This document shows, in pieces, positions 7,607 to 17,739 of a stretch of 38,717 nt of DNA. Below the pieces are notes generated by a model, which saw only the letters and a program-made list of their open reading frames with translations, did not search any database and was not told the origin of the DNA. The number at the start of each line of letters is the position of its first letter. Positions within the stretch are counted from its first letter, which is position 1. Made by a program: the position numbers and the translations under genes. Source of the DNA: Candidatus Aminicenantota bacterium (GTDB lineage: Bacteria > Acidobacteriota > Aminicenantia > UBA2199). The stretch lies in NCBI GenBank assembly GCA_023135565.1, contig JAGLSW010000977.1:1-38717 (forward strand), in the 5' to 3' direction.

Positions 7607-8143
7607 TTATTCGTAAAGGATGTACTCAACCGCCCGTTCATCCATATCTGAGTAGGGACGGAGATCCCATTTATCCAATTTTTCACTGCTGACCATTAAT
7701 AATTTTAAAAGCCGAGACTCTCTCAACTGGATGAACTTACGGATCGATCGCAGTATATTTTTCTCTTCTTCTTTATTAGGCAATTTAAATTGATGGAATA
7801 TAATAATTACCGGGTCTTCCAGTCGCTTATTTAACTGATGCAGTAAATGGTCGATGCTGTTTGCATCATGGATCCAGTGGCGAAACTGCTTTTTGGTCAT
7901 CTCTTCGTTGACGACATCTTTAAGGTAATTTGCCTCTTCTTTTTCTTCATTTTTCTTGCCTTTGCCCGGAATATTTTTTATTTCCACGGTAATACAGAGA
8001 ATCTCGCCAAGCATGTTTTTAATCTTTGTTAGCATACCCCTGATATTTTTTTCTTCTAAGGGGTTTCCCCTGGCATGCAGGTTTACGTAGCAGTGGTTTA
8101 TAGTGCGGTTCAACAAATTTCTCATTTCTTTTTCATCCATCAC
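7607..8143 (-). CDS. Small protein resembling a P-loop-less NTPase fragment
   Basis: I do not recognise a named family. The 178-residue protein reads like the middle of a STAND/AAA domain. H-C-Y-V-N-L-H-A-R-G near the N-terminus resembles the strand after a Walker A helix. P-V-I-I-I-F-H-Q-F near residues 110-119 sits where a Walker B strand would be, but with His in place of the acidic residue. K-L-L-M-V-S-S-E-K-L looks like a sensor-1 strand. There is no Walker A motif. A GGAGG site lies 7 nt before the GTG at 8143 and 10 nt before an ATG three bases in, so either start is possible. It lies 24 bp after the large NTPase gene and 25 bp before the channel-like gene. A pseudo-ATPase adaptor is an inference. 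Confidence 0.6.
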   Translation of the reverse strand: MMDEKEMRNLLNRTINHCYVNLHARGNPLEEKNIRGMLTKIKNMLGEILCITVEIKNIPGKGKKNEEKEEANYLKDVVNEEMTKKQFRHWIHDANSIDHLLHQLNKRLEDPVIIIFHQFKLPNKEEEKNILRSIRKFIQLRESRLLKLLMVSSEKLDKWDLRPYSDMDERAVEYILYE

Positions 8144-8167
8144 TTATACACCTCCGTGATAAATAAT

Positions 8168-11100
8168 TTATTTTTTCTTTTTTCTTTTGACTGCTTCTTC
8201 GATCTCTTTTCTGCAGTTTTCAAGGCCACCGAGATTGGCTGCCAGGATTTTCGGGAAAATCTTAACGGCAAATTGATATTTAAATTCAAGAGTTATCCCC
8301 TTTTGGGTATCAAAAATTCCAGGTTGGTTAACACCTATTTCCTCGACTTTTTCTTTCATCATACCCTTTGCATCTTGTATCCCTTCCCTTATTTCTTTTC
8401 CACGATTCGTTTCTTCCTTCATAAGAATATCAGTATCTCCCAGATATTTGAATATACCATACATACATAAGTTTGCGATGATGGTCTGCATACGGTCAGG
8501 CGATACGTCTATCCCATAACCGACAAGCTCCTCTCGAATGTCGTTCAAGGTAAATTGCTCTATACCTTTTTCCAGGTGGAGCAGCGATGCCGCCAGGGTA
8601 GTAATTTTATGAATACCCGGGAGAACCGGCTCCTTATCCAGGCGGCTAATCGATTCATAAGGCCTTAAACAAAGCTGCCTGAAATCGTCATGAAGGAGGG
8701 CCTGATCCACATTTCTACGTTCCACAATGTCGAATTTTTTAGAATCTTTATCCAGGACTTTTAGCAGCGTATGACAGGCGGCTTGCAGTAACCATGGGTG
8801 GCAGGAACATTGATCCACCAAATATTCTGCATCCTTCATATTTTCCCATTTTACAAGTATATTATCCATGGGACGGGTTACTAATTCCAATGCACTTTCC
8901 GAATTCAACGCCTGCAGCGGTAGAAACACCATGAAATTGTAGAGCCTGGAATTGGGATTCTTCATCTGGCTGAACATCTCGGCAAAACCGAACAGCACGA
9001 AACGGGCGGCGGTTCCACCATGCTTCAGCGGTTCAGTGCGCAGTATATTAAAGGTTTTAAAAATCTTCTCTCGATGTTTTACATCGTATTGAACCAATGC
9101 ATCCACTTCATCCAAGAGAAGCAAAAACTTAATTTCTCCCTCTTCGGCCATCATAGTAATATATTTTTTGAATTTCCTGATATTGGAGATAGACCGGATA
9201 GGTATTTCCATCAACTCAGATAGTTTGGTAAGTAGTTTTTTTTCACTATCGATTCTGCCACAGTCCACGGCAAAAACCTTCCATCCTCCCACATCTTTCA
9301 AATCCCGGTATATTTTGAGCATCAACGAGGTTTTACCGATGGTCCGGGTGCCGAAAATACCGATGTTCTCAGGTAATCCCCGTACCAGGGCGATTTCTAT
9401 ATCACGCCCAAAAAATATGTCCTCTACCGGCCCGGCATGGATATAAGGAGAGCGATCGCTGATTTTTAACTGTTGGAAGATGATATCACGGGTTTTTTCC
9501 AACGGACTCCCAGCCAGCAGCATCTCTTTCGCCTTCAGGGAATCAATGATAGATATCCTGTCAAAACCTGCCAAATCCTGCTCAAGATCAGCGAAAGAAA
9601 TATCACCGAAGGAAAATAGCAGTATATAAAATCTTGCCGCAGCCCCTGCTGATCCAGCCGATTTCTGTGCTCTTCTCAGGTATTCCTGTAGTGATGCATA
9701 AAGGGAAGAAAAATCATTTATGGTTTTCCCCTTATTCCATGGTTTAAGGGTTATAAGAATATATGTAGTTAATGGTATCTTTAGTGCTTCGCGTGCTTCC
9801 TTGCTCATCTCCCTGATGTAAAATTGATCTTTATACCTTTCTATCAATTTTTTTATCGAGTATTTTGATTTAGTCGAAGATTCCGGCGTTTTATCTTCAT
9901 CCTCTATTTTTATATTGATGAGGTTGCGATACGATAACACTAACCTGTGAGCATTTTTTATATCGGGATTCGAGCTGAACCGGTAAAGAGCAAAAAGCAT
10001 CTTTACCCAGGGGATGTTCTGGGCAGCCTGATAGAATAATCCTGGTTTACCCTCTATTTCAAACTCGAAACGATCATCTGTATAGACTACCTTAAACTCT
10101 TTACCGTAATCGCTTATCTCTTTCATTGTCGGCTTGAAATTATCCCGCGACACAAACTTTGCCAGCAGCGGAGAACTACCATAGATTTTATCAATATTAA
10201 CTTTTTTTGAGGTTAAACTTTTAAAAAGCAAGGTGGCCAATATTAAGCAAGCATTAGGATTTAGGTCCCTGAAATAGGCAAAAATTTTATCTTTATCGTC
10301 TTGTGCAATCCCGTTTGAATAGGTTTCGATGTCAGTCTTTCCGGGATTCCAGCCATAATAGAGTTGGATTAGATGTGGAAAACCGCCGGTGTACCCGTAA
10401 ATCTCTCCCACTTGCTGTTCACTAAAATTACCGACCTTGCGGATGGCGAGTCTGGCATCTTCAGAAAAGGGCAGTAAGTCAATATGACTGCTTTTCTTGT
10501 CTTTAGATGCAGCGGAGTGTATCTCTCTGAAATATTGCTGGTTTTCTTTTTGTTTACGTCTCAGGCACGTTATTACTAATCGAACATGTTTATGGACGCA
10601 CAGTTCTCTTATAAACTGGTCGAATTTTCCGTTCCCTAACGCATTGCCGAAATCCGGTTTGACAAAATTATCTAATCCAAAAACACAATACGGTTTATTC
10701 CCTCTGATTTTGTTCACTATCACGGAAAGTTTTTGAAAAGCTAACAGCTCCCTCCGGTCCTCAGCAGGAATGCCATGCTGCAAGAGACACTGGGTGTAGA
10801 ATTTCGTTTCGAATTCATTATAGGAAGAAATTTCTTTATTTACCTCTTTTATATCGATATAACAAAACCTGGAATCCGCGGTCAATACTTCCTCTAAAAC
10901 ATATAGAAGAGAAGTTTTACCGCTTTTTGGCGCCCCAGTGACAAAAAAGATAGTCCCGGGATTATTTTTTATCTTTTCCAGTATATCTGCACGGTTGTGG
11001 AAATCGACCGGATCATGAACCGGGGCAGAAGGATCTCTTTCCAGTTCTCCCTCAACTACTGTTACCCCTTGTTTTTTTAACAAATTTTCCAGTTCCCGGA

Positions 11101-12334
11101 TATCAGGAAGAAAGAGCAGCTTAACGGGTCCCTCTTCTTTTTTACAGTAAACCCGGTTTTCTATATTCACCAGCGAATCGTACTGTTCTCCTAAATTGAT
11201 CTGCCAGAGTATATCGCCATGGCGCATGTCGCGTCCCAGCAGACGGCCGTTATCCTGCAATAAAACCATCACGTTTTCGTTTAAAATGAGCATGCGCCGG
11301 ATGGGGCTATCGTTCTTTAAAAACTCCGAGGTAGATTTCCCCTCCATATTTGCCCGTAACAGTTTTTTTTCAGCGGCAGTTGCTACTACTTTCTTAAAAC
11401 TTCCTATACTTCTTACGGAAGAATAAAAAGGCCCAATAGCATTTTTAACTCCCTGCTCGACCTTCTCAACGATTCGCACATGACCGTCTGCCAGCCCAAA
11501 CCAATAATACTTTCCTATCTCTCTAAAACATGTTATGGCAGCCTCTGTAGTCAGCCACTGAACCCAACCCTGGTCCTGATGATAATATCGAATGGACCGG
11601 TCTCCCACCAACATGAGATAGCCCTGGAACCGTGAAAGACGATTAAACCCGGCCAATTCCTTTGGAACTTCTATTTTTAACTCCTGTTCCAGTTTTTTTT
11701 GATCTTCGCTCAGGGGAATGATTTCTCGATCGAGACTTGTTTTGTCTTCCAAAAGCGCCCATATTCTATTCCCGGTTTTATTTTTTTTCATTACATCAGG
11801 ATCGGAAGGATCGATAACCGGTACCAGCACATCGAGTATCTGCTTTGTCAGTGGAATATTTAACTGGTTTATCAAGTTCAGGTCTAAATCGAGAATCCGT
11901 ATCGCCCATTCGCTGAATTGCAGCAGTTTGGGAGCCTTTTTGTCAACTAAGGGGAGGAGAGTGCCCGGACCGATATCGATTGTATCCACGTAATCCAGCC
12001 CCTGGCTAATCAACTCCGAATAAACCCGGCCCGCTTCTTCAAATTTTTCCGCTTCATAAAGTGCCTGGAATTTCTTTACCAGCCCCTTCCTGGGTATGTA
12101 CTCTTCCCATATGGCGTTTAAGGAAGCCAATGTCTCAAAGATGGGGACGTGGAAAGGCTCCACATCGGGTTCCTGGGCCAGTTTTAATAGTTCTTGTTTA
12201 TACGCTGACCTGTCTCCCACTGCCGCATTTCGGAATTTATCCTTCAATGCAGGAAGAAGCTCCTCCCTGGAAACAGATTGAATTAACTCTCTCAGCTCCC
12301 CGCAAACATCAATTTTTTCATCATTTTTTTTCAT
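8168..12334 (-). CDS. Large STAND-like protein with two P-loop NTPase domains
   Basis: The 1388-residue product has a helical N-terminal region (1-225) and a beta-rich region (about 230-430) with propeller-like strands such as G-Y-L-M-L-V-G-D-R-S-I-R. A first P-loop domain follows (Walker A G-A-P-K-S-G-K-T at 467-474, Walker B-like C-V-F-G-L-D-N at 550-556). A second has Walker A G-T-R-T-I-G-K-T near 987-994 and Walker B F-L-L-L-L-D-E-V-D near 1068-1078. A winged-helix-like region and a lysine-rich tail end the protein. Both P-loops look intact; the first Walker B lacks the usual Glu. Start choice: ATG at 12334 follows GGTGA closely, whereas the longer frame from 12370 has no ribosome site. 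It is the first gene of an operon with 7607-8143 and 6247-7581. Sensor or switch function in defence or regulated cell death is inferred from architecture, not shown. Confidence 0.75.
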   Translation of the reverse strand: MKKNDEKIDVCGELRELIQSVSREELLPALKDKFRNAAVGDRSAYKQELLKLAQEPDVEPFHVPIFETLASLNAIWEEYIPRKGLVKKFQALYEAEKFEEAGRVYSELISQGLDYVDTIDIGPGTLLPLVDKKAPKLLQFSEWAIRILDLDLNLINQLNIPLTKQILDVLVPVIDPSDPDVMKKNKTGNRIWALLEDKTSLDREIIPLSEDQKKLEQELKIEVPKELAGFNRLSRFQGYLMLVGDRSIRYYHQDQGWVQWLTTEAAITCFREIGKYYWFGLADGHVRIVEKVEQGVKNAIGPFYSSVRSIGSFKKVVATAAEKKLLRANMEGKSTSEFLKNDSPIRRMLILNENVMVLLQDNGRLLGRDMRHGDILWQINLGEQYDSLVNIENRVYCKKEEGPVKLLFLPDIRELENLLKKQGVTVVEGELERDPSAPVHDPVDFHNRADILEKIKNNPGTIFFVTGAPKSGKTSLLYVLEEVLTADSRFCYIDIKEVNKEISSYNEFETKFYTQCLLQHGIPAEDRRELLAFQKLSVIVNKIRGNKPYCVFGLDNFVKPDFGNALGNGKFDQFIRELCVHKHVRLVITCLRRKQKENQQYFREIHSAASKDKKSSHIDLLPFSEDARLAIRKVGNFSEQQVGEIYGYTGGFPHLIQLYYGWNPGKTDIETYSNGIAQDDKDKIFAYFRDLNPNACLILATLLFKSLTSKKVNIDKIYGSSPLLAKFVSRDNFKPTMKEISDYGKEFKVVYTDDRFEFEIEGKPGLFYQAAQNIPWVKMLFALYRFSSNPDIKNAHRLVLSYRNLINIKIEDEDKTPESSTKSKYSIKKLIERYKDQFYIREMSKEAREALKIPLTTYILITLKPWNKGKTINDFSSLYASLQEYLRRAQKSAGSAGAAARFYILLFSFGDISFADLEQDLAGFDRISIIDSLKAKEMLLAGSPLEKTRDIIFQQLKISDRSPYIHAGPVEDIFFGRDIEIALVRGLPENIGIFGTRTIGKTSLMLKIYRDLKDVGGWKVFAVDCGRIDSEKKLLTKLSELMEIPIRSISNIRKFKKYITMMAEEGEIKFLLLLDEVDALVQYDVKHREKIFKTFNILRTEPLKHGGTAARFVLFGFAEMFSQMKNPNSRLYNFMVFLPLQALNSESALELVTRPMDNILVKWENMKDAEYLVDQCSCHPWLLQAACHTLLKVLDKDSKKFDIVERRNVDQALLHDDFRQLCLRPYESISRLDKEPVLPGIHKITTLAASLLHLEKGIEQFTLNDIREELVGYGIDVSPDRMQTIIANLCMYGIFKYLGDTDILMKEETNRGKEIREGIQDAKGMMKEKVEEIGVNQPGIFDTQKGITLEFKYQFAVKIFPKILAANLGGLENCRKEIEEAVKRKKKK

Positions 12335-12370
12335 ATAATCACCATCCCTAAATGAAATAAATCCATACAT

Positions 12371-12825
12371 TGCCTTTCAACCGACAAAAATAAATTCTTT
12401 CCTTGCTGCTGCATATTCAATTGTGCTCCTTTTATATATTTTTAACCAAAAAATGGCTACAACACACTACATCCTCTTCAAGCCCCGGCTTTATCCTTTT
12501 GTCTGCGTTTCCTTATTAATCGGCCTTATCCTTCTCGCAGATTCGCCGACCAACGACTTGAAACTAATTTTTACCACAGCAGCAAAGAAAAGTCAAGAAA
12601 TTTTAGACCGGTTTGCAGGAATACATTAATTCCACAGTAGACCAAAACAAATAATGAATGCTGCCGGGACTACCTGATCCAGAGCACCACGTCTATACTA
12701 TAAATACATTCAGTATCCAGTGGATAATAATATACTCTATATTTATTAGAAAAAAAATCAAGTGTTTTACCCTAAATTTCCCAACAATTTTTTTCGGAGG
12801 TGACCCGATCCGGTTTTGGCGGATA
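12371..12825. other. AT-rich intergenic stretch between two divergently spaced ATPase genes
   Basis: About 455 bp lie between the start of the two-NTPase gene and the end of the AAA-nuclease gene. I see no convincing coding region: a 68-codon frame from a GTG at 12423 has no ribosome site or recognisable family. On the minus strand TTGTAG, about 18 bp, then TATATA upstream of 12370 could be a weak promoter for the operon below. No copy of the dispersed hairpin repeat is visible. Confidence 0.5.
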
Positions 12826-14400
12826 TTATACGTAGGCGGCAAAAATCTCTTTACCCCGGGCTTCTATTTTCTCCCGATCTCCTATCCTGCCGCTCTCCCT
12901 GCGCAGGTCATAAACCAGGAGGTAGCCCCGGCCGGCATTTTGTCTATCGAGATAATCGCACAACTGTTCGATACCGGCCCGGTGGTATGATTCACCACGC
13001 CAGGTTTTGAGTTCGATAATATACTTTCTATCATGGAAAGTAATCACCACATCCAACCGTTTCTCTTCCGAAACCTGCACCTCTTTAAAATCGAATCCCC
13101 TACCGTTGATAATGGGTTTGATAAAAGTCAGGAAAAGGAGCCTGCCGTTTCGTTCGATAAAATCCCGGTTCTTTTTGCTGTACTGCTCCTTCATGAATTC
13201 CTGGAATTTGCGGATGATCTTTTCTATATTTAGAGCGCCGTCCGCTTCGATATAACTGCTGCCGACACTGTCGAAAACAGCAGCCCCGGAGGTTTCCATT
13301 TTCGAGGTCATGTAATCATAAATGCGCTGTTCGTACAGGCGATTGTGTATTTTGGTTTTTCTTTTCTCCTCTCTTAAGATACCATAGGTGGCGGCGAAAT
13401 GAATCAACGGGTTGTCCCGGTTAAAAGAAAATTCATGCCCATCCATAATAATCTTAAATACGAAATCGTACAAAGCGGGATTGTTCTCCAGGTTTTTTAT
13501 TAATGAATCGAAATTGGTATAATCTCTCTTAAGAACGATTTGCACTGCTTGTTCCAGGTCTTCAAGCCGCCAGTTCTTCTCATTTTTTCCGGGTAGAATC
13601 TCCTCGTCGATAATCTTGCACAGCAGGCTGACCAGGAAGGGGTACCCGGAAGTAAAATAAAATAGTTTCTCCGCAAAAAAAGGTATATCTATGTTTACCT
13701 TTCGTTCCGCCGCGTAGTCCGCCAGCATGGGAGTTATCTCCGCGGGGGAGAACGCCATATCTATCCTGAAATCCACCGCAATATTCCAGGGGCTGTTATA
13801 AGTCTTTTCTTTTTCCGGTCTAATTTTGCTTTTTAGTGTTTTGACATCGTGCACACCGGCCAGGATAACCGAATGGAAAGTGTGGTCTTTGCCTTCGTTT
13901 CTTTTCAGATACTTTGTCCGCAGCATACCCAGGAAATCGAGAAATAATTGGTTATTACCGGCTTTATCCACCTCGTCGATCAGCAGCACTACTTTCCTGT
14001 CGGCAGCGAGGATGAAATCCGTAAAAAAAACATTTGAACTATCGAAATCTGTCATCATGTTATTGGCTTCAACCAGTACGGCCAGTTCTTTTTCCTGCAT
14101 AAAAACAAGCCGCCTCTGTATTATATTCAGAACTGTACGAATGAAACGATCGTGTTTTTCGTAGGTGGGGCTGTCGATGCCTTCGAAGCTAATATCTATA
14201 GTCAGGTAATCTTTGTCTTTTTTCAACTGCTGTTCCAGTAAGTACAGGACAGTTGTTTTACCGTATTGGTGGGGGCGGTTGATAGTAAAATAATCGCCAT
14301 CGGCTGTCATTCCCATGATTTGTTCCAGCTTCCCGGAAATATCGCACATAAAATGGCGTCCCGGGATACAGGTGCCGGTTATGTTAAATTTTTTTTTCAT
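12826..14400 (-). CDS. AAA-like ATPase fused to C-terminal PD-(D/E)XK nuclease
   Basis: The 524-residue product belongs to the AAA-like ATPase plus PDDEXK family that is often multicopy in uncultured anaerobes. The N-terminus contains F-T-I-N-R-P-H-Q-Y-G-K-T-T, a Walker A variant with G47-K48-T49. Walker B is V-V-L-L-I-D-E-V-D with D142-E143. The C-terminal domain has R-L-D-V-V-I-T with D450, then I-I-E-L-K with E463 and K465, the D-(x)n-E-x-K nuclease core. GGAG lies 5 nt before the ATG at 14400. A possible weak promoter (TTTTCA, 17 bp, TATAAC) lies about 25-55 bp upstream. It stands alone, transcribed toward the three-gene NTPase operon but separated from it by 455 bp. Both active sites look intact. 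Its biological role is unknown; mobile-element or defence functions have been suspected for such proteins. Confidence 0.85.
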   Translation of the reverse strand: MKKKFNITGTCIPGRHFMCDISGKLEQIMGMTADGDYFTINRPHQYGKTTVLYLLEQQLKKDKDYLTIDISFEGIDSPTYEKHDRFIRTVLNIIQRRLVFMQEKELAVLVEANNMMTDFDSSNVFFTDFILAADRKVVLLIDEVDKAGNNQLFLDFLGMLRTKYLKRNEGKDHTFHSVILAGVHDVKTLKSKIRPEKEKTYNSPWNIAVDFRIDMAFSPAEITPMLADYAAERKVNIDIPFFAEKLFYFTSGYPFLVSLLCKIIDEEILPGKNEKNWRLEDLEQAVQIVLKRDYTNFDSLIKNLENNPALYDFVFKIIMDGHEFSFNRDNPLIHFAATYGILREEKRKTKIHNRLYEQRIYDYMTSKMETSGAAVFDSVGSSYIEADGALNIEKIIRKFQEFMKEQYSKKNRDFIERNGRLLFLTFIKPIINGRGFDFKEVQVSEEKRLDVVITFHDRKYIIELKTWRGESYHRAGIEQLCDYLDRQNAGRGYLLVYDLRRESGRIGDREKIEARGKEIFAAYV

Positions 14401-14649
14401 ATTTACTCCAAAAAAAACGCCGCCTCTGTTATAGCAAATTAAAAAGATTTTGAAAACTTTTGGGTCAGTCTAATCGGTAATGTACTTCCCAGGCCATTAC
14501 CGGCTGCGGACCCGGGCCCGCTTTTAGAAAAATTGACCTGATGGGGAGTTCATATTACGTGCACACCTGTCTCGTGCGGGAATGGACCGGGTTTGAAGGG
14601 AGAATGATTTTGCACACAAAATAAAAGTTACCTGGAGTAAAACCGGGTT

Positions 14650-17600
14650 CTATTGGGCTGCGCGGCCTCTCAGCTCCTGCAGTAACTGGCCCACATTACG
14701 GTAATTGGGATCGGCACTCAAAATTTCCTCTATTACCCTTACTGCACTATTAAAATCATCTTTGGACCTGTATACCATCATCAGGTCATACTTAATGGCA
14801 AGATACTCCTCGGGACTCCGGTCCGGGGTTTCCAGCGCCTTTTCATACCAACCGGCCGCTTCGCTTAACATCCCCTTTTCCATGAAACACATGCCCAATA
14901 AACCGGCGGAATCGAAAATTTTCGTGGGATGCTTGGAAGTAATAAGGAACTCATGAATCGCTTCTTCAAGTAATCCCATCTCTTTATAAGCGATGCCTAA
15001 ATTATACCGGGTGTCCACATCCTCCCGCCCTATCTTCTCATCGATGCCTCTTTTGAACTCATCGAAAATCTCTACCATGTTCTTCTCAAGGGTAGTTGTT
15101 CTCTGTTTTTCAAGCTCTTTTAACCAAAAATCCACGGCAGCCTTCTCACCGGCTGCATTCTTTTCCGTCTCAAAATATATCTCATCTTCCAACAGCAGAC
15201 CGTCTGTTTTTAAAATGTCATCCTCATCTTCAAAGGGAATCGTCTGGTCTATCTCCTGGAAAGGAGACTCGCTTTCTACCAGCGCAGCGTCCGCGGGAAC
15301 CGCTTCCGATATGGGCGGAGATACTGCCGCGGGTTCAACCGCCGCCGGGGGAGCAGCCTCCCCATCCATTACACCATCTAAGTTAAAGGCATCATCCACC
15401 GAAAAATCGGTTCCTTCCGGGGCGCGGGCCGCCAACCTGTCATCTACTTCATCTAAAGGCACATAACCGGTATCATCAGGTTCTTCCATTTCCACTTCAA
15501 AACCGGCATCCGACTGCTCCGGCTGCGCTGCCGGTGGCGACATGGCGTCGTCGCTCAATTGGAAACCGGAGCCGCTGTCGGTATCCCCGAACTCCGGGGC
15601 CATCTCCGGTTCATCGGTTATCGACGGCCCCAATTGGAAAGCGGCTTCATGGACTTCTAAAAATTTCTCAGACCGGTCTTTCGATTCTACTTCATCTATA
15701 TGCAATTCAGCAGTTTGTTCGCCCGGGTCTTCTTCAAATTCCGGCGCACCCATTTCAAAAGCGATGTTATCTAAATCGGAAAATCCCTTATCGCCGGTAT
15801 CAGTCCCTAAGGGTTCCGCGAAACCGGGCCCGGCCGGTTCATCGAGAGGCTCTTCCTTTGCTGACTTTGCCCTTTCTAATTTTTCGATTTTTTTCAGTAG
15901 TTCTTCATTACCGGAATACTGCTTTTTTAAGCGGTTAACCAATTGTTCCGCATCGCCGAAATACCCATCGTTGATATAAAAATCCAATTCAGACAATAGA
16001 GAAGAAAAACTCTTCTGGAATTTCTGTTCTTCTTGAGACTCAGGTTCAGGTTCAGGTTCGCCGATGCCGTCCATATCGGTAAGCAAAAGGACATCTTCTT
16101 CTGTTTCGACTTTCCGGGGGGCATCCAGGGGAACTTCTTCCCGCTTGATTTCCTCCATTTGTTCCTGGAACTCCCCGGTGCCGAAATCTATATCGATATT
16201 GGTTTTCTCTTCACCGGACAGTTCGATCAATTTTTCATCTTCCGGGTTTAATAGGGACAACTTATCGAGTAATTCGGAACGCTCGAAATCAAGACCTTTT
16301 TTTTCATAAATAGTCAATAAATCTTTGCCCTCTTCCACTGCCTGGTCAATTTCTTCAATGGCATTATAGACTGCAAATAATTTTTCCCTGACTTCGATGC
16401 TCTGGGGAAACCGCAGCTTCGTATCCTTTAACACATCGATGGCTTTCCTAAAATCACTGATTCTTATTGCATCTTCCGCCACCCCGAGGTTCCGTTTTAC
16501 GGTTTCCTGCTCTTTTTCACCGGCCGCTGCTTCCGCTGCCGCTGCCTGCTGCTGTTTATCTTCCTCGGCTTTTTCGTCCATTAACTTTTGCAGTTGATCC
16601 TGGTAAGTAATGGGGGTATCGGATAATTTTATTAATTGTTCCAGGTTCTCTTTTAATTCAGCGCGCATCCCCTCTTTTTCATAAATGGGAATGAGGGATT
16701 CATATAAAGCGATTAAATTACCGGTTTTACCGCTTTGTTCAAATATAGAGGCAAGCTTATGTTTTGCCGGGAGATAATCGAATTTTGAAGCGATAATAAA
16801 ACGCAGCAAGTTCTCAGCTTCCTCGACTTTCCCGTCCGTCAGGTTTTTATCGACTACCGGCAGGAGAAGTTGATAGGTCTTATCATATTCTTCCCTTTCT
16901 AAATAAACTTTGCCCAGCTTCATCACCACTTCCGCTTGGCCGGGGTCCACCTGCGCCACTTTGGCAAATACCTTTTCCGCTTCTTCCAACCTGCCCTTTT
17001 TGAAATACATCTCCCCTAACATTTTCATCAATTCGACGTTTTTCAACAGTTCACTGCCCATACCGCGCAGCGTTTCGATGGCTTTATCTTCATTTCCTTG
17101 AGCAGAATAACAATCCACCAACTTGCCGACTATTTTCGGGCTTTTTACTTTTGTTATCGTATTCTTGAGCACTTCCTCCGCTTTAGAGTAATCCCGCTTA
17201 CGTAACAATATGTCCGCGGCAGTGGTATATTCGTTAACCGCCTCGTCTTGCAAACCTTCCTTATAAAAGTTGTCGGCCAGGAGAAGCCGCATTTTGATAT
17301 TGCTCCTGTCGAATTCCAGGATCTTTTTATACATATCGAGGGCTTTTTTCTGGTCCTTCTTTCTCTTGTATTCCTCTGCCAGATCGAGATAAATCTGTTT
17401 GGCTTCTATGACCAATCCCTGTTTGGTATATAATTCAGCTAATTTAAAGGCGGCCTTCTCATAAGTGGGATCGATCCGGGTGATCCGCTTGAACATAGCG
17501 ATGGATTTGGCAAAAAAGCCCTCTTTGAGATAATAATCGGCAATCCATTCGAATTGTTTTATGGCTTCCGGTAAGGCGTTCTGCCGCAATTGCAGGTCGC

Positions 17601-17739
17601 CCACAATACGCCTGACTTCAAGATCATCAGGCTTTAAATCTAAAACTTTAGTATACTCTTTTATGGATGCTTCGATCTTCCCCTGGCGAAATAGTTTATT
17701 CGCCTGTTTCAGGATACCTAATCTCTTATCTTTTGCCAT
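14650..17739 (-). CDS. Long tetratricopeptide-repeat protein with acidic linker
   Basis: This 1029-residue protein has TPR helices over about 1-370 (repeats such as A-I-K-Q-F-E-W-I-A-D-Y-Y and E-A-E-K-V-F-A-K-V-A-Q-V-D-P). An Ala/Gln/Glu-rich stretch near 395-415 and more TPR-like helices follow to about 520. A long acidic low-complexity region rich in E, D, P and G occupies about 530-860, and a final TPR block about 880-1029. There is no signal peptide or membrane helix, so it is probably a cytoplasmic scaffold. Its ATG overlaps the rnhB stop codon (TAATG), which implies translational coupling, so it is the third gene of the rplS-rnhB operon. The specific function is not recognisable. Confidence 0.85.
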   Translation of the reverse strand: MAKDKRLGILKQANKLFRQGKIEASIKEYTKVLDLKPDDLEVRRIVGDLQLRQNALPEAIKQFEWIADYYLKEGFFAKSIAMFKRITRIDPTYEKAAFKLAELYTKQGLVIEAKQIYLDLAEEYKRKKDQKKALDMYKKILEFDRSNIKMRLLLADNFYKEGLQDEAVNEYTTAADILLRKRDYSKAEEVLKNTITKVKSPKIVGKLVDCYSAQGNEDKAIETLRGMGSELLKNVELMKMLGEMYFKKGRLEEAEKVFAKVAQVDPGQAEVVMKLGKVYLEREEYDKTYQLLLPVVDKNLTDGKVEEAENLLRFIIASKFDYLPAKHKLASIFEQSGKTGNLIALYESLIPIYEKEGMRAELKENLEQLIKLSDTPITYQDQLQKLMDEKAEEDKQQQAAAAEAAAGEKEQETVKRNLGVAEDAIRISDFRKAIDVLKDTKLRFPQSIEVREKLFAVYNAIEEIDQAVEEGKDLLTIYEKKGLDFERSELLDKLSLLNPEDEKLIELSGEEKTNIDIDFGTGEFQEQMEEIKREEVPLDAPRKVETEEDVLLLTDMDGIGEPEPEPESQEEQKFQKSFSSLLSELDFYINDGYFGDAEQLVNRLKKQYSGNEELLKKIEKLERAKSAKEEPLDEPAGPGFAEPLGTDTGDKGFSDLDNIAFEMGAPEFEEDPGEQTAELHIDEVESKDRSEKFLEVHEAAFQLGPSITDEPEMAPEFGDTDSGSGFQLSDDAMSPPAAQPEQSDAGFEVEMEEPDDTGYVPLDEVDDRLAARAPEGTDFSVDDAFNLDGVMDGEAAPPAAVEPAAVSPPISEAVPADAALVESESPFQEIDQTIPFEDEDDILKTDGLLLEDEIYFETEKNAAGEKAAVDFWLKELEKQRTTTLEKNMVEIFDEFKRGIDEKIGREDVDTRYNLGIAYKEMGLLEEAIHEFLITSKHPTKIFDSAGLLGMCFMEKGMLSEAAGWYEKALETPDRSPEEYLAIKYDLMMVYRSKDDFNSAVRVIEEILSADPNYRNVGQLLQELRGRAAQ

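Noticed and set aside
12423-12629. 68-codon open frame with a hydrophobic stretch
   Set aside because: GTG start without a ribosome site or promoter, no recognisable family, and composition like the surrounding non-coding DNA.
5760-12681. Shared 15-mer GGGACTACCTGATCC after pepF and before the AAA-nuclease gene end
   Set aside because: One 15-bp match between two places in 38 kb is near the level expected by chance and the flanks do not align.
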